DNA from: Streptomyces gardneri
GTDB taxonomy: Bacteria > Actinomycetota > Actinomycetes > Streptomycetales > Streptomycetaceae
Direction: 5' to 3'
DNA length: 36,099 nt
NCBI RefSeq assembly: GCF_006539185.1
Contig: NZ_BJMN01000068.1
Location: 1 to 36,099 of the forward strand
The first letter of the stretch is position 1. The number at the start of each line of letters is the position of its first letter. Both the position numbers and the translations under genes were made by a program. Under the pieces are notes generated by a model. That model was not told where the DNA came from. It searched no databases and saw only the letters and a list, made by a program, of their open reading frames with translations. Shown here in pieces: positions 7,615 through 15,243 of this stretch.

Positions 7615-7714
7615 CGTGAATTTCCCTTCGTACGGATGCTCGCCATCCTCCCCCATGTCGGGCGGTTCATGGGAGCCCCACCAGCCGCGATCCGCTCCCA
7701 GCTGACATGATCTC

Positions 7715-8149
7715 GTGCCCATGGGGGACGAGAAGAAGAAATCCCGGTGGTGGATCTGGCTCCTCGTGGGGCTCACAGTGCTCTGCGGTCTGCCCGTCAC
7801 GATGATGGCCTGGTGGGTTTATTCCTTCGGCGAGGCCGGAAGGCCGCAGCCGGTGGACTGCGCCGAGGCGATGGATTTCGCGCGCGGCCGCCTCCCGGCG
7901 GACGCCCAGGACGCCCGCTGTACGGGGATGCACTGGCAGGACTCGTACGTCACCGTGGACTTCCGCATGCCGCGCGCCGGCGTGGCCGACTGGCTGAAGG
8001 CCACCTATCCGGACGCCGAGCCGGACACCCCCTGCGAGGAGGACCTGTGCCGGGTCGTCGACCACGACCAGGTGCTCTACGTCCACGTGAAGGTGGTGTA
8101 CGAGGACGACGGCACCGGCCTCGTACACCTGACCTCCTTCGACATGTAG
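7715..8149 (+). CDS. Small membrane-anchored protein of unknown function
   Basis: A 144-residue protein (or 142 from the ATG at 7721). After a short charged start (GDEKKKSRW) comes one hydrophobic helix, WIWLLVGLTVLCGLPVTMMAWWVY, acting as an N-terminal anchor or uncleaved signal. The remainder is a roughly 110-residue extracytoplasmic domain with four cysteines (VDCAEAM, DARCTGMHW, TPCEEDLCRVV), consistent with disulfides. I do not recognise the family. Neither start has a clear ribosome binding site, so a leaderless transcript is possible. Divergent from the YbjN gene and convergent with clpB, with only 16 bp between stop codons. Confidence 0.75.
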   Translation: MPMGDEKKKSRWWIWLLVGLTVLCGLPVTMMAWWVYSFGEAGRPQPVDCAEAMDFARGRLPADAQDARCTGMHWQDSYVTVDFRMPRAGVADWLKATYPDAEPDTPCEEDLCRVVDHDQVLYVHVKVVYEDDGTGLVHLTSFDM

Positions 8150-8165
8150 CCCCGCGAGGCCCTGG

Positions 8166-10757
8166 CTACCGCGCCGGGCCCACGATCAGGCCGTCCTCGA
8201 CGCGGTCCACGCGGACCGTGTCGCCGTCGACGACCTCGCCCGCGAGGATCTCCTTCGCGAGGCGGTCGCCGATGGCCGTCTGGATCAGGCGGCGCAGCGG
8301 GCGCGCGCCGTAGGCCGGGTCGTTGCCCTCCTCGGCGAGCCACTCCAGGGCCTCCGGGGTGACGTCCAGGGTGAGCTGCCGGTCGGCGAGCCGCTTCGCG
8401 AGGCGGTCGATCTGGAGCCGCGCGATCCGGCCCAGCTCGGCCCGGTCGAGCGCCGAGAAGACCACCAGGTCGTCGAGGCGGTTGAGGAACTCGGGCTTGA
8501 AGCTCGCCCGCACCACGTCCAGGACCTGCTGCTTCTTCACGTCCTCCGAGGTCGACGGGTCGACCAGGTACTGGCTGCCCAGGTTCGACGTGAGGATCAG
8601 GATGGTGTTGCGGAAGTCCACCGTCCGGCCCTGGCCGTCGGTGAGGCGGCCGTCGTCGAGGACCTGGAGCAGGACGTCGAAGACCTCCGGGTGCGCCTTC
8701 TCCACCTCGTCGAGCAGGACCACGCTGTACGGGCGGCGGCGGACCGCCTCCGTGAGCTGGCCGCCCTCCTCGTAGCCGACGTAGCCGGGAGGCGCGCCGA
8801 CCAGCCGGGCGACGGAGTGCTTCTCGCCGTACTCCGACATGTCGATGCGGATCATGGCCCGCTCGTCGTCGAAGAGGAAGTCGGCGAGGGCCTTCGCCAG
8901 CTCGGTCTTGCCGACGCCCGTGGGGCCGAGGAAGAGGAAGGAGCCGGTGGGGCGGTCGGGGTCGGCGATGCCCGCGCGGGTGCGGCGCACGGCGTCGGAG
9001 ACGGCCTGCACGGCCTCGGACTGGCCGATCAGCCGCCGCCCGAGCTCGTCCTCCATGCGCAGCAGCTTCTGCGTCTCGCCCTCCAGGAGGCGGCCGGCGG
9101 GGATGCCGGTCCAGGCGCCGACGACGTCCGCGATGTCGTCGGGGCCGACCTCGTCCTTGACCATGCTGTCCTTGGACGACTCCTGCTGGGCCTCGGCCTC
9201 GCTCGCCTCCGCCAGCTCCCGCTCCAGGGCCGGGATCTCCCCGTACAGCAGCTTGGAGGCGGCGTCGAAGTCGCCGTCGCGCTGGGCGCGCTCCGCCCGC
9301 CCACGGGCCTCGTCGAGGCGCTCCTTGAGCTCGCCGACCCGGTTGAGGGACTGCTTCTCCTTCTCCCAGCGGGCGGTGAGGCCGCGCAGCTCCTCCTCAC
9401 GGTCGGCGAGGTCGCGCCGCAGCTTCTCCAGGCGCTGCCTGCTCGCCGGGTCCGTCTCGTTCTTGAGGGCCAGCTCCTCCATGCGGAGCCGGTCGACGGA
9501 GCGCTGGAGCTCGTCGATCTCGACGGGCGAGGAGTCGATCTCCATACGGAGCCGGGAGGCGGCCTCGTCGACGAGGTCGATGGCCTTGTCGGGGAGGAAG
9601 CGCGAGGTGATGTACCGGTCGGAGAGGGTCGCGGCGGCGACCAGCGCGGAGTCGTTGATCTGCACCTTGTGGTGCGCCTCGTACCGGCCCTTGAGGCCAC
9701 GGAGGATCGCGATGGTGTCCTCGACCGTGGGCTCGGCGACCAGGACCTGCTGGAAACGGCGCTCCAGGGCGGGGTCCTTCTCGATGCGCTCGCGGTACTC
9801 GTCGAGGGTGGTCGCGCCGACCATCCGCAGCTCGCCGCGGGCCAGCATGGGCTTGAGCATGTTGCCCGCGTCCATGGCGGAGTCGCCGCCGGCGCCCGCG
9901 CCGACGACGGTGTGCAGCTCGTCGATGAAGGTGATGATCTGGCCGTCGCTCGCCTTGATCTCGGAGAGCACGGTCTTGAGGCGCTCCTCGAACTCGCCGC
10001 GGTACTTCGCCCCGGCGACCATCGCGCCGAGGTCGAGCGAGACGAGCCGCTTGTTCTTCAGCGACTCGGGTACGTCGCCCTTCACGATCCGCTGGGCGAG
10101 CCCCTCGACGACGGCGGTCTTGCCGACGCCGGGCTCACCGATGAGGACCGGGTTGTTCTTGGTGCGGCGGGACAGCACCTGCACGACGCGCCGGATCTCG
10201 TGGTCCCGGCCGATGACCGGGTCCAGCTTGCCCTCGCGCGCTGCGGCCGTGAAGTCCGTGCCGAACTTCTCCAGCGCCTTGTACTGCCCTTCCGGGTCGG
10301 GTGTGGTCACCCGGCGTCCTCCCCTGCTCTTCTCGAAGGCGTCGAGCAGCTTCTTCGCGCTCGCGCCCTGCCGGTCGAGGATCTCACCGGCCTGCCCGCC
10401 CTTGGCGGCGAGCCCGATGAGCAGGTGCTCGGTGGAGAGGAAGTCGTCGCCGAGCTCCTTGGCGCGCTTGTCGGCGTCGGCGATGACCGCGAGGAACTCG
10501 CGGTTGGGCTGCGGGGGCGCGACCGTGGATCCCGTGATGCTCGGCTGGGCGGCGATCAGCCGCTCCGCGCCGGAGCGCACGACCGCCTGGTCGGCCTCGA
10601 CGGCGGCGAGCAGGTCGGTGATGTTCTCGTTGTCCTGACCCGCCAGCAGGGCCAGGAGCAGGTGCGCGGGGATGAGATCCGGGTTCCCCTCGGACACGGC
10701 GCGGCTCGTGGCCGCGTTGAGCGCGTCCCGGCTCCGGTTGGTCAGTTCGACGTCCAC
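8166..10757 (-). CDS. clpB: ATP-dependent disaggregase ClpB (Hsp100)
   Basis: The 863-residue protein has full ClpB layout. The N-terminal double Clp-N repeat spans about 1-145. AAA+ domain 1 has Walker A GEPGVGKT near 206 and Walker B ITFIDELHT. A coiled-coil middle domain lies at about 400-530, rich in Glu/Arg/Leu (RLEKLRRDLADREEEL). AAA+ domain 2 has GPTGVGKT near 607 and VVLLDEVEKAHPEVFD. There is no ClpP-binding IGF/L loop of ClpA/C type, and the middle domain marks it as ClpB. It threads aggregated proteins for refolding with DnaK/DnaJ/GrpE, encoded about 3 kb further on. The start is a GTG preceded by AAGGAGG. A HAIR-like operator upstream suggests HspR repression. Confidence 0.97.
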   Translation of the reverse strand: MDVELTNRSRDALNAATSRAVSEGNPDLIPAHLLLALLAGQDNENITDLLAAVEADQAVVRSGAERLIAAQPSITGSTVAPPQPNREFLAVIADADKRAKELGDDFLSTEHLLIGLAAKGGQAGEILDRQGASAKKLLDAFEKSRGGRRVTTPDPEGQYKALEKFGTDFTAAAREGKLDPVIGRDHEIRRVVQVLSRRTKNNPVLIGEPGVGKTAVVEGLAQRIVKGDVPESLKNKRLVSLDLGAMVAGAKYRGEFEERLKTVLSEIKASDGQIITFIDELHTVVGAGAGGDSAMDAGNMLKPMLARGELRMVGATTLDEYRERIEKDPALERRFQQVLVAEPTVEDTIAILRGLKGRYEAHHKVQINDSALVAAATLSDRYITSRFLPDKAIDLVDEAASRLRMEIDSSPVEIDELQRSVDRLRMEELALKNETDPASRQRLEKLRRDLADREEELRGLTARWEKEKQSLNRVGELKERLDEARGRAERAQRDGDFDAASKLLYGEIPALERELAEASEAEAQQESSKDSMVKDEVGPDDIADVVGAWTGIPAGRLLEGETQKLLRMEDELGRRLIGQSEAVQAVSDAVRRTRAGIADPDRPTGSFLFLGPTGVGKTELAKALADFLFDDERAMIRIDMSEYGEKHSVARLVGAPPGYVGYEEGGQLTEAVRRRPYSVVLLDEVEKAHPEVFDVLLQVLDDGRLTDGQGRTVDFRNTILILTSNLGSQYLVDPSTSEDVKKQQVLDVVRASFKPEFLNRLDDLVVFSALDRAELGRIARLQIDRLAKRLADRQLTLDVTPEALEWLAEEGNDPAYGARPLRRLIQTAIGDRLAKEILAGEVVDGDTVRVDRVEDGLIVGPAR

Positions 10758-10821
10758 GTGCGGTGTTCCTCCTTGGTGCCTGCGACTACTTTCCCTCTAT
10801 GACCCTTCCAACGTACACAAA

Positions 10822-10842
10822 GTTGAGTCCATTCCGCTCAAT
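10822..10842 (-). promoter_or_regulatory. HAIR-like HspR operator of clpB
   Basis: GTTGAGT-N7-GCTCAAT on the plus strand (ATTGAGC-N7-ACTCAAC on the clpB strand) matches the HspR-associated inverted repeat CTTGAGT-N7-ACTCAAG at 11 of 14 positions with the exact 7-bp spacing. It lies 65 bp upstream of the clpB GTG, between clpB and the divergent oxidoreductase gene. HspR control of clpB is established in Streptomyces. Binding here is inferred. Confidence 0.85.
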
Positions 10843-10880
10843 GTTTCGGTGAGAGTCCTGCCACGGGTAGTTTCCGGGGC

Positions 10881-11285
10881 ATGGCCACAGACCCGAGGAA
10901 CCCTTCCGACTCGTACCTCAGCTTCTGGCGCGAGTACCACATGTGCACCCTCACGACCCCGCGCGCGGACGGCACCCCGCACGTCGTGGCGGTCGGCGTC
11001 ACGTACGACCCCGAGGGCGGGTACGCGCGGGTGATCACCAACAAGAACAGCCGGAAGGTCGCCAACGTCCTGGCGGCGGGCGCGGACGGGGCGCGCGTGG
11101 CGGTCTGCCAGGTCGACAAGGGGCGCTGGGCCACCCTGGAGGGCGTCGCCCACATCCGTACGGAGGCGGAGGTCGTCGCGGACGCCGTCGACCGCTACGC
11201 CGCGCGGTACGGCCGGACGCCGGCCCCGAACCCGGACCGGGTCGTCATCGAGATCGCCCTCACGCGGGCGATGGGCCGCGCGTAG
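10881..11285 (+). CDS. PPOX-class flavin/F420-dependent oxidoreductase
   Basis: A 134-residue single-domain split-barrel protein: LSFWREYHMCTLTTPRADGTPHVVAVGVTYD is the typical first half of the pyridoxamine-phosphate-oxidase-like (PPOX) barrel, followed by VITNKNSRKVANV and the strand pair RVAVCQVDKGRWATLEGVAHI. In actinobacteria this compact form usually binds F420 or FMN and reduces or oxidises small cofactors. The exact cofactor cannot be read here. Starts at ATG 10881, with no strong ribosome binding site. It is divergent from clpB and shares the 123-bp gap containing the HAIR, so heat-shock control of this gene too is possible but unproven. Confidence 0.87.
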   Translation: MATDPRNPSDSYLSFWREYHMCTLTTPRADGTPHVVAVGVTYDPEGGYARVITNKNSRKVANVLAAGADGARVAVCQVDKGRWATLEGVAHIRTEAEVVADAVDRYAARYGRTPAPNPDRVVIEIALTRAMGRA

Positions 11286-11311
11286 GAAGCACGGCGGACG
11301 TACGGGCGCAG

Positions 11312-11356
11312 CACAGCGGCGCCATCGCGTTTCAGGTCCGCGATGGCGCCGCTGTG
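11312..11356. terminator. Strong bidirectional terminator hairpin
   Basis: Two perfectly complementary 18-bp arms (11312-11329 and 11339-11356) enclose a 9-nt loop. It sits between the convergent oxidoreductase gene (stop 11285) and the Rieske-like gene (stop 11399), so it can end both transcripts. Confidence 0.93.
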
Positions 11357-11398
11357 TGGGGGAAGTGCCGGAGCGATCTACAACGACGGGGGAATCGC

Positions 11399-11719
11399 TC
11401 AGGCACTGCGGGGGGTGGCGGTGATGGTCTCGGGCTCGATCAGCTGGTGGTCCCGCTGGTCGAGATTGACGAAGATCATGCCGTACCGGATGGCACAGCG
11501 GATGGGCTGCGGCGCACCGCGGGGCCGGCGGAGACAGCGGTAGGCGCGGACGTCCTCGTCCTGCTCACGTGCCACGATGATCGGTTCTCCGAAGAGGGTG
11601 ACCTTCAGCGCGTCGCCACGGTGGGGGATGGCCGTGGCGAGGTCGACGAAGTGCCAGCCGGAGCGATAGGCCGAAGCCATCTCCCGGCGGAACCGGCGAT
11701 CATCGGGCGGCACGCTCAC
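11399..11719 (-). CDS. Degenerate, shortened Rieske-like protein
   Basis: The 106-residue protein resembles the N-terminal part of aromatic-ring-hydroxylating oxygenase Rieske domains: SGWHFVDLATAIPHRGD, then LFGEPIIVAREQDEDVRAYRCL, and finally IRYGMIFVNLD. The Fe-S ligand region is destroyed. The expected Cys-x-His box reads C62-L-R, the stretch carrying the second Cys-x2-His box is missing, and no ligand His remains, so a Rieske [2Fe-2S] cluster is unlikely. GTG at 11717-11719 overlaps the stop of the upstream peptide gene (GTGA), so translation is probably coupled. The intact reading frame despite ligand loss suggests a retained non-redox role, perhaps binding or processing the upstream peptide. 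That is inference. It could also be a decaying remnant. Confidence 0.68.
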   Translation of the reverse strand: MSVPPDDRRFRREMASAYRSGWHFVDLATAIPHRGDALKVTLFGEPIIVAREQDEDVRAYRCLRRPRGAPQPIRCAIRYGMIFVNLDQRDHQLIEPETITATPRSA

Positions 11720-11934
11720 TCGCCCGCACCCTTGGGTGCGATTTCCCAGGAGGGCTCCTCGGGACTGGCGAGAATGACGTGCGCCGGCGCGATCTCCCAT
11801 GAGGGCTCGCTCGGGCCCGCCACCACCGAATGCGCCGGGTTGCTCTCCCACGAAGGCTCGCCGTTGGCTGCGAGCACACCGAGAGCAGCCGCCGCAACGG
11901 CTATGGCGCTAAGTGCACGAACCATCCTGGTCAT
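11716..11934 (-). CDS. Exported repeat peptide precursor (three EPSWE repeats)
   Basis: A 72-residue peptide. Residues 1-23 look like a Sec signal: a basic start (MTRMVRA), a hydrophobic Ala/Val/Leu core, and a likely cleavage after GVLAA. The mature part holds EPSWE at residues 26-30, 43-47 and 60-64, an exact 17-residue period, with each copy followed by x-x-P-A-H or x-x-P (ESNPAH, EIAPAH, EIAP). Codons differ between copies (for example GGCTCG versus GGCTCC), so the protein repeat seems kept by selection. The start ATG 11934 has GTGGAG about 8 nt upstream. Its stop overlaps the Rieske-like start. No known family is recognised. Multi-copy core peptides occur in RiPP and signalling-peptide precursors, which is an analogy, not evidence. 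Confidence 0.72.
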   Translation of the reverse strand: MTRMVRALSAIAVAAAALGVLAANGEPSWESNPAHSVVAGPSEPSWEIAPAHVILASPEEPSWEIAPKGAGE

Positions 11935-11981
11935 GGCCGATCTCCACCTCTTTTGATCACTACCTCCCCCCCGCGCTAAGA

Positions 11982-11997
11982 CGATGGCTCACCATCG
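11982..11997. promoter_or_regulatory. Candidate operator between peptide gene and LuxR-type regulator
   Basis: CGATGG-CTCA-CCATCG is a perfect 6-bp dyad with a 4-bp spacer in the divergent intergenic region (11935-12061), 48 bp upstream of the peptide ATG. Its placement fits binding by the adjacent regulator. No consensus is known for this regulator type. Confidence 0.4.
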
Positions 11998-12061
11998 CCC
12001 CTTTCCACCAGCCAACCCGGGCATCATGTTCCTGTAATTCATGACCCTGAGGGGGGTGCGA

Positions 12062-13045
12062 ATGATGCTCGAAGGTGACGAATCAGGCCATAAGCACAGT
12101 CACGGTGAACTATGCGACGTCGGGAAAGAGCTGTACGCGAACGCCCTCCGCACAGGCCGAATCGCCCGTTCCGAGGCGGAGGACGCCCCCTGCCTGACGG
12201 AACTCTCCCTCCTCCACCCGGACCCGGACGACAGCCAGTGGCTGCGCGCGGTGCCGCCCTCGATAGCGCTCAACCAGCTGATCCACCCCATCGAGCAGGA
12301 GATACAGGCGCGCCGCCAGCACGCCATATCCCTGGCCGACGCGTTCGAACCGTTTCTCGCCATCCACGCGCAGGACCCCTCGGCCACCCAGGCCATCACG
12401 GTCCTCGAAGGCCTCAGCGTCATCAACGCGACGCTCGACCGCGTCATCAACGAGTGCACGACGGAGCTCCTCACCATCCAGCCCGGCAGCGGACGGCGCC
12501 CCGAGACGCTGGAGGCGGCCCTGCGGCGCATGGCGCCCCTGCTCGACCGCGGTGTCCGGATGCGCACGCTCTACCAGCACACCGCCCGCCACCACCCCGC
12601 CACGCTGGCCTATGTGGAGCGGGTCGCCCCCTACGGACTCGAACTCCGCACCCTCGAAGAGATCATCGACCGGCTGATCATCGTCGACCGCAAGGTCGCC
12701 TTCGTCCCGGCCCGCAGCGACCGCCAGGTCGCACTCGAACTCCGCCACGAGGGCCTCGTCCAGTACCTCGTCGGCGTCTTCGACCAGTTCTGGCTGCACG
12801 GCGTGCCGTGGGAGGAGGAGATCCCCTACAGCCCGTCCGTGGACGGCATCGGCGGTGTCCAGCGGTCCATCGCCAAGCTCCTCGTCGAAGGTCACGTCGA
12901 CGAGGCCATCGCCCGGCGGCTCGGTATGAACGTCCGTACCTGCCGGGCCCACATCGCCAAGCTCGCCTCCGCGCTCGGCAGCGGCAGCCGGGCTCAGCTC
13001 GGCTATCTCATCGCCCAGTCCGGCATCCTCGAACGGGACAACTGA
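12062..13045 (+). CDS. LuxR-family (C-terminal HTH) transcriptional regulator
   Basis: About 327 residues. The C-terminal 60 residues form a LuxR/GerE-type HTH: LLVEGHVDEAIARRLGMNVRTCRAHIAKLASALGSGSRAQLGYL. The N-terminal portion is helical, and residues about 165-250 (GVRMRTLYQHTARHHPATLAYVERVA then LRTLEEIIDRLIIVDRKVAFVPA) resemble the PLD-like or TrmB-C-like effector domain found in Streptomyces regulators of this size. No receiver domain is present, so it is not a classic response regulator. ATG 12062 has GAGGGGGG about 5 nt upstream. ATG 12041 is also in frame but has no ribosome binding site. Divergent from the EPSWE peptide gene, it is the natural candidate to control and perhaps sense that peptide. 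Confidence 0.84.
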   Translation: MMLEGDESGHKHSHGELCDVGKELYANALRTGRIARSEAEDAPCLTELSLLHPDPDDSQWLRAVPPSIALNQLIHPIEQEIQARRQHAISLADAFEPFLAIHAQDPSATQAITVLEGLSVINATLDRVINECTTELLTIQPGSGRRPETLEAALRRMAPLLDRGVRMRTLYQHTARHHPATLAYVERVAPYGLELRTLEEIIDRLIIVDRKVAFVPARSDRQVALELRHEGLVQYLVGVFDQFWLHGVPWEEEIPYSPSVDGIGGVQRSIAKLLVEGHVDEAIARRLGMNVRTCRAHIAKLASALGSGSRAQLGYLIAQSGILERDN

Positions 13046-13050
13046 CCAGC

Positions 13051-13518
13051 GTGTACGTACAGATCGACCTCGACGGACCCGCGGGGACGCTCCGGGTCTC
13101 CGGCCACGGGCTGCCCACCGTGGAGCTCGTACGAGCCCCCGGGACCGCTCCCGACGCCCACACCCCCATCGGGACCCGCAAGCCCGCCCTGCTCGCGCTC
13201 AGCGTCGACGGGGAGGCGGCCGTCATCCGGCCCGCGCGCGGGCGGCTCCTGCGGCGCTCCTACCGCGTGGACGTGCGGGTGGAAGGGGTCCGCTACCGGC
13301 TCGCGCCCTGCGGGTACGTGGACAGCCGCTTCACCCGCGACCGGCGCCGGATCGGCACCCTCACCTCCTCGGGCGACGGCAGGGTCATCGACGAGTGGGA
13401 CGGCGACCCCACCCCTCACGACCTCGCCCTCGGCACCGCCCTCGCCGCCGCGTTCGGCACCGGCGCCTCCCCTTGGTGGGAGACCCTCGCCGACGTCGTG
13501 GGCGAGCTGACCCCCTGA
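13051..13518 (+). CDS. Conserved-looking protein of unknown function
   Basis: A 155-residue protein starting at GTG 13051, five bases after the regulator stop, so almost certainly co-transcribed with it. The sequence alternates strand-like stretches (VYVQIDLDGPAGTLRVSGH, RRSYRVDVRVEGVRYRLAPCGYV) and ends with a helix-rich part (DLALGTALAAAFGTGASPWWETLADVVGELTP). There is no signal peptide, transmembrane helix or known motif. The pattern is compatible with a small beta-barrel such as tubby/LURP-like proteins, but I do not assign a family. The ribosome binding site is weak, suggesting translational coupling with the regulator. Confidence 0.75.
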   Translation: MYVQIDLDGPAGTLRVSGHGLPTVELVRAPGTAPDAHTPIGTRKPALLALSVDGEAAVIRPARGRLLRRSYRVDVRVEGVRYRLAPCGYVDSRFTRDRRRIGTLTSSGDGRVIDEWDGDPTPHDLALGTALAAAFGTGASPWWETLADVVGELTP

Positions 13519-13526
13519 CATACGAC

Positions 13527-13558
13527 GAGGCCCCTTCCACCGTGGCGGAAGGGGCCTC
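13527..13558. terminator. Bidirectional hairpin terminator
   Basis: GAGGCCCCTTCC pairs perfectly with GGAAGGGGCCTC around an 8-nt loop, then CTT. It lies between the converging stops at 13518 and 13587, so it ends both the regulator transcript and the dnaK-hspR operon. Confidence 0.92.
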
Positions 13559-13586
13559 TTACGTGTCTCCGAGAGCTGTCTGCGAG

Positions 13587-14030
13587 CTATTCGGCGCGCT
13601 TCGGGCGCCAGACCACCAGTGCGCTCGCCTGCTGCACGTCCTGGTACGGGACCAGGTCGCGCCGGTACGAGGCGTGCACCTGGGCCTCGCGCTGGCGCAT
13701 CGCCGCCGCCGCGCCGTCGACCGCGGCCGACAGCTCGGCGATCCGGCTCTGCAGCGCCGCGACCTGGTTCTCCAGCTCGATGATGCGCTTGATGCCGGCC
13801 AGGTTGATGCCCTCGTCCTGCGACAGCGCCTGCACCTGACGGAGCAGCTCGATGTCACGGGCCGAGTAGCGCCGCCCGCGGCCCGCCGTGCGGTCCGGGG
13901 AGACCAGACCGAGACGGTCGTACTGCCGCAGGGTCTGCGGGTGCAGACCAGAGAGCTGGGCCGCCACCGAGATGACGTACACCGGCGACTCGTCGGTCAG
14001 TTCGTACGGATTGCGTCGGCGCCCGTCCAC
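13587..14030 (-). CDS. hspR: HspR, MerR-family heat-shock repressor
   Basis: A 147-residue protein. The N-terminal MerR-type winged HTH reads PVYVISVAAQLSGLHPQTLRQYDRLGLVSPDRTAGRGRRYSARDIELLRQVQALSQDEGINLAGIKRIIELE. A coiled-coil helix follows (ENQVAALQSRIAELSAAV). HspR represses the dnaK operon and clpB by binding HAIR sites, with DnaK as co-repressor, so free DnaK level sets the response. GTG at 14028-14030 lies 4 nt after the dnaJ stop. Upstream in-frame sequence overlaps dnaJ and is not part of the protein. Last gene of the dnaK-grpE-dnaJ-hspR operon, giving autoregulation. Confidence 0.96.
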   Translation of the reverse strand: MDGRRRNPYELTDESPVYVISVAAQLSGLHPQTLRQYDRLGLVSPDRTAGRGRRYSARDIELLRQVQALSQDEGINLAGIKRIIELENQVAALQSRIAELSAAVDGAAAAMRQREAQVHASYRRDLVPYQDVQQASALVVWRPKRAE

Positions 14031-14034
14031 GGGG

Positions 14035-15213
14035 TCACGCTCCCTTCGCGGCCTGGAACAGCTCCGCCCGGGGGTCCTCGGAGGCGGTCGCCTCGCGGAA
14101 GGTCTCCAGGGCCTCACGTGCCTTGTCGTCCAGCTCCTTCGGCACCGCCACCTCGACCGTGACGAGCAGGTCGCCGCGGGTGCCGTCCTTGCGGACCGCG
14201 CCCTTGCCACGGGCGCGCATGGTCCGGCCGTTCGGAGTGCCCGCGGGCAGCTTGAGCGTCACCGGGGGGCCGCCGAGCGTCGGGACCTTGATCTCGCCGC
14301 CGAGCGCCGCCTCCGTGAAGGTGACCGGCACCGTGACGGTGAGGTTGTCGTCCTTGCGGCCGAAGACCGCGTGGTCGTCGACGTGCACGACGACGTACAG
14401 GTCGCCGTTCTGCCCGCCGCGCTCGCCCGGCGCGCCCTTGCCGCGCAGCCGGATCCGCTGCCCGTCGGAGACGCCCGCCGGGATGCGGACCTGCATGGTG
14501 CGGGAGGACTTGGCCCGCCCACTGCCCTTGCAGACCTCGCAGGGGTTCTCGGCGATGAGGCCGCGGCCCTTGCAGTCCACGCACGGGTCGGTGAGCGAGA
14601 ACCCGCCGCCGCTGCCGCGCGAGACCTGTCCGGTGCCGACGCAGGTCGGGCACACCCGGGGCGTGCCGTTCTTGTCGCCGGTGCCCGAACACGCCGTGCA
14701 CGGCTGCTGGCTGGACATCCGCAGCGGCACGGTCGCGCCCTCGACGGCCTCGATGAAGCTGAGCGTCACCTCGGACTCGATGTCCTGGCCGCGACGCGGC
14801 TGGGTGCGCGCACCCGTGCCGGCCCCGCGGTTGAACAGGCCGCCGAAGACGTCCCCGATGCCGCCACCGCCGCCGAAGCCGCCGCCGCCCGCTCCGCCCT
14901 GGGCGCCTCCGAAGAGGTCGCCCAGGTCGAAGTTGAACGAGCCGCCGCCCGGGCCGCCGGCCCGGAAGCCGCCGTTCCCGAACAGCGCGCGCGCCTCGTC
15001 GTACTCCTTGCGCTTCTTGGGGTCACCGAGGATGTCGTTGGCCTCGGAGATCTCCTTGAAGCGCTCCTCCGCCTTGGTGTCGCCCTTGTTGGCGTCCGGA
15101 TGGTTCTCGCGGGCGAGCTTCCGGTACGCCTTCTTGATCTCGGCCTCGGTGGCGTCCTTGGGGACGCCGAGAACCTTGTAGTAGTCCTTCTCGACGAAGT
15201 CCTTCGTGCTCAT
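14035..15213 (-). CDS. dnaJ: Chaperone DnaJ (Hsp40)
   Basis: A 392-residue type I DnaJ. The J domain (about 10-75) carries HPD at 38-40, which stimulates DnaK ATPase. A long Gly/Phe-rich linker follows (GGAGGGGFGGGGGIGDVFGG). The zinc domain has four CxxCxGxG repeats: CTACSGTG, CPTCVGTG, CVDCKGRG and CEVCKGSG. The C-terminal substrate-binding and dimerisation domains complete it. ATG 15213 has GGAGGG 7 nt upstream. It lies 30 bp after grpE and 4 bp before hspR. The acidic/Lys-rich N-terminus STKDFVEKDYYKVLGV fits the DnaJ1 form that is part of the dnaK operon in Streptomyces. Confidence 0.97.
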   Translation of the reverse strand: MSTKDFVEKDYYKVLGVPKDATEAEIKKAYRKLARENHPDANKGDTKAEERFKEISEANDILGDPKKRKEYDEARALFGNGGFRAGGPGGGSFNFDLGDLFGGAQGGAGGGGFGGGGGIGDVFGGLFNRGAGTGARTQPRRGQDIESEVTLSFIEAVEGATVPLRMSSQQPCTACSGTGDKNGTPRVCPTCVGTGQVSRGSGGGFSLTDPCVDCKGRGLIAENPCEVCKGSGRAKSSRTMQVRIPAGVSDGQRIRLRGKGAPGERGGQNGDLYVVVHVDDHAVFGRKDDNLTVTVPVTFTEAALGGEIKVPTLGGPPVTLKLPAGTPNGRTMRARGKGAVRKDGTRGDLLVTVEVAVPKELDDKAREALETFREATASEDPRAELFQAAKGA

Positions 15214-15243
15214 CGACGTCCCTCCTTCCGGACGATCGTTGCG

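Noticed and set aside
5407..7710. Long plus-strand open frame beginning with a Glu/Asp-rich protein
   Set aside because: It is the antisense of the Ser/Cys-rich tail gene, then another frame of the aminotransferase gene and antisense of the YbjN gene. The later part is Arg/Pro-rich, as expected of a shadow frame in high-GC DNA.
8691..10802. 703-codon open frame antisense to clpB
   Set aside because: Leu/Val/Gly/Asp-rich with no motif. A product of high third-position GC opposite a certain gene.
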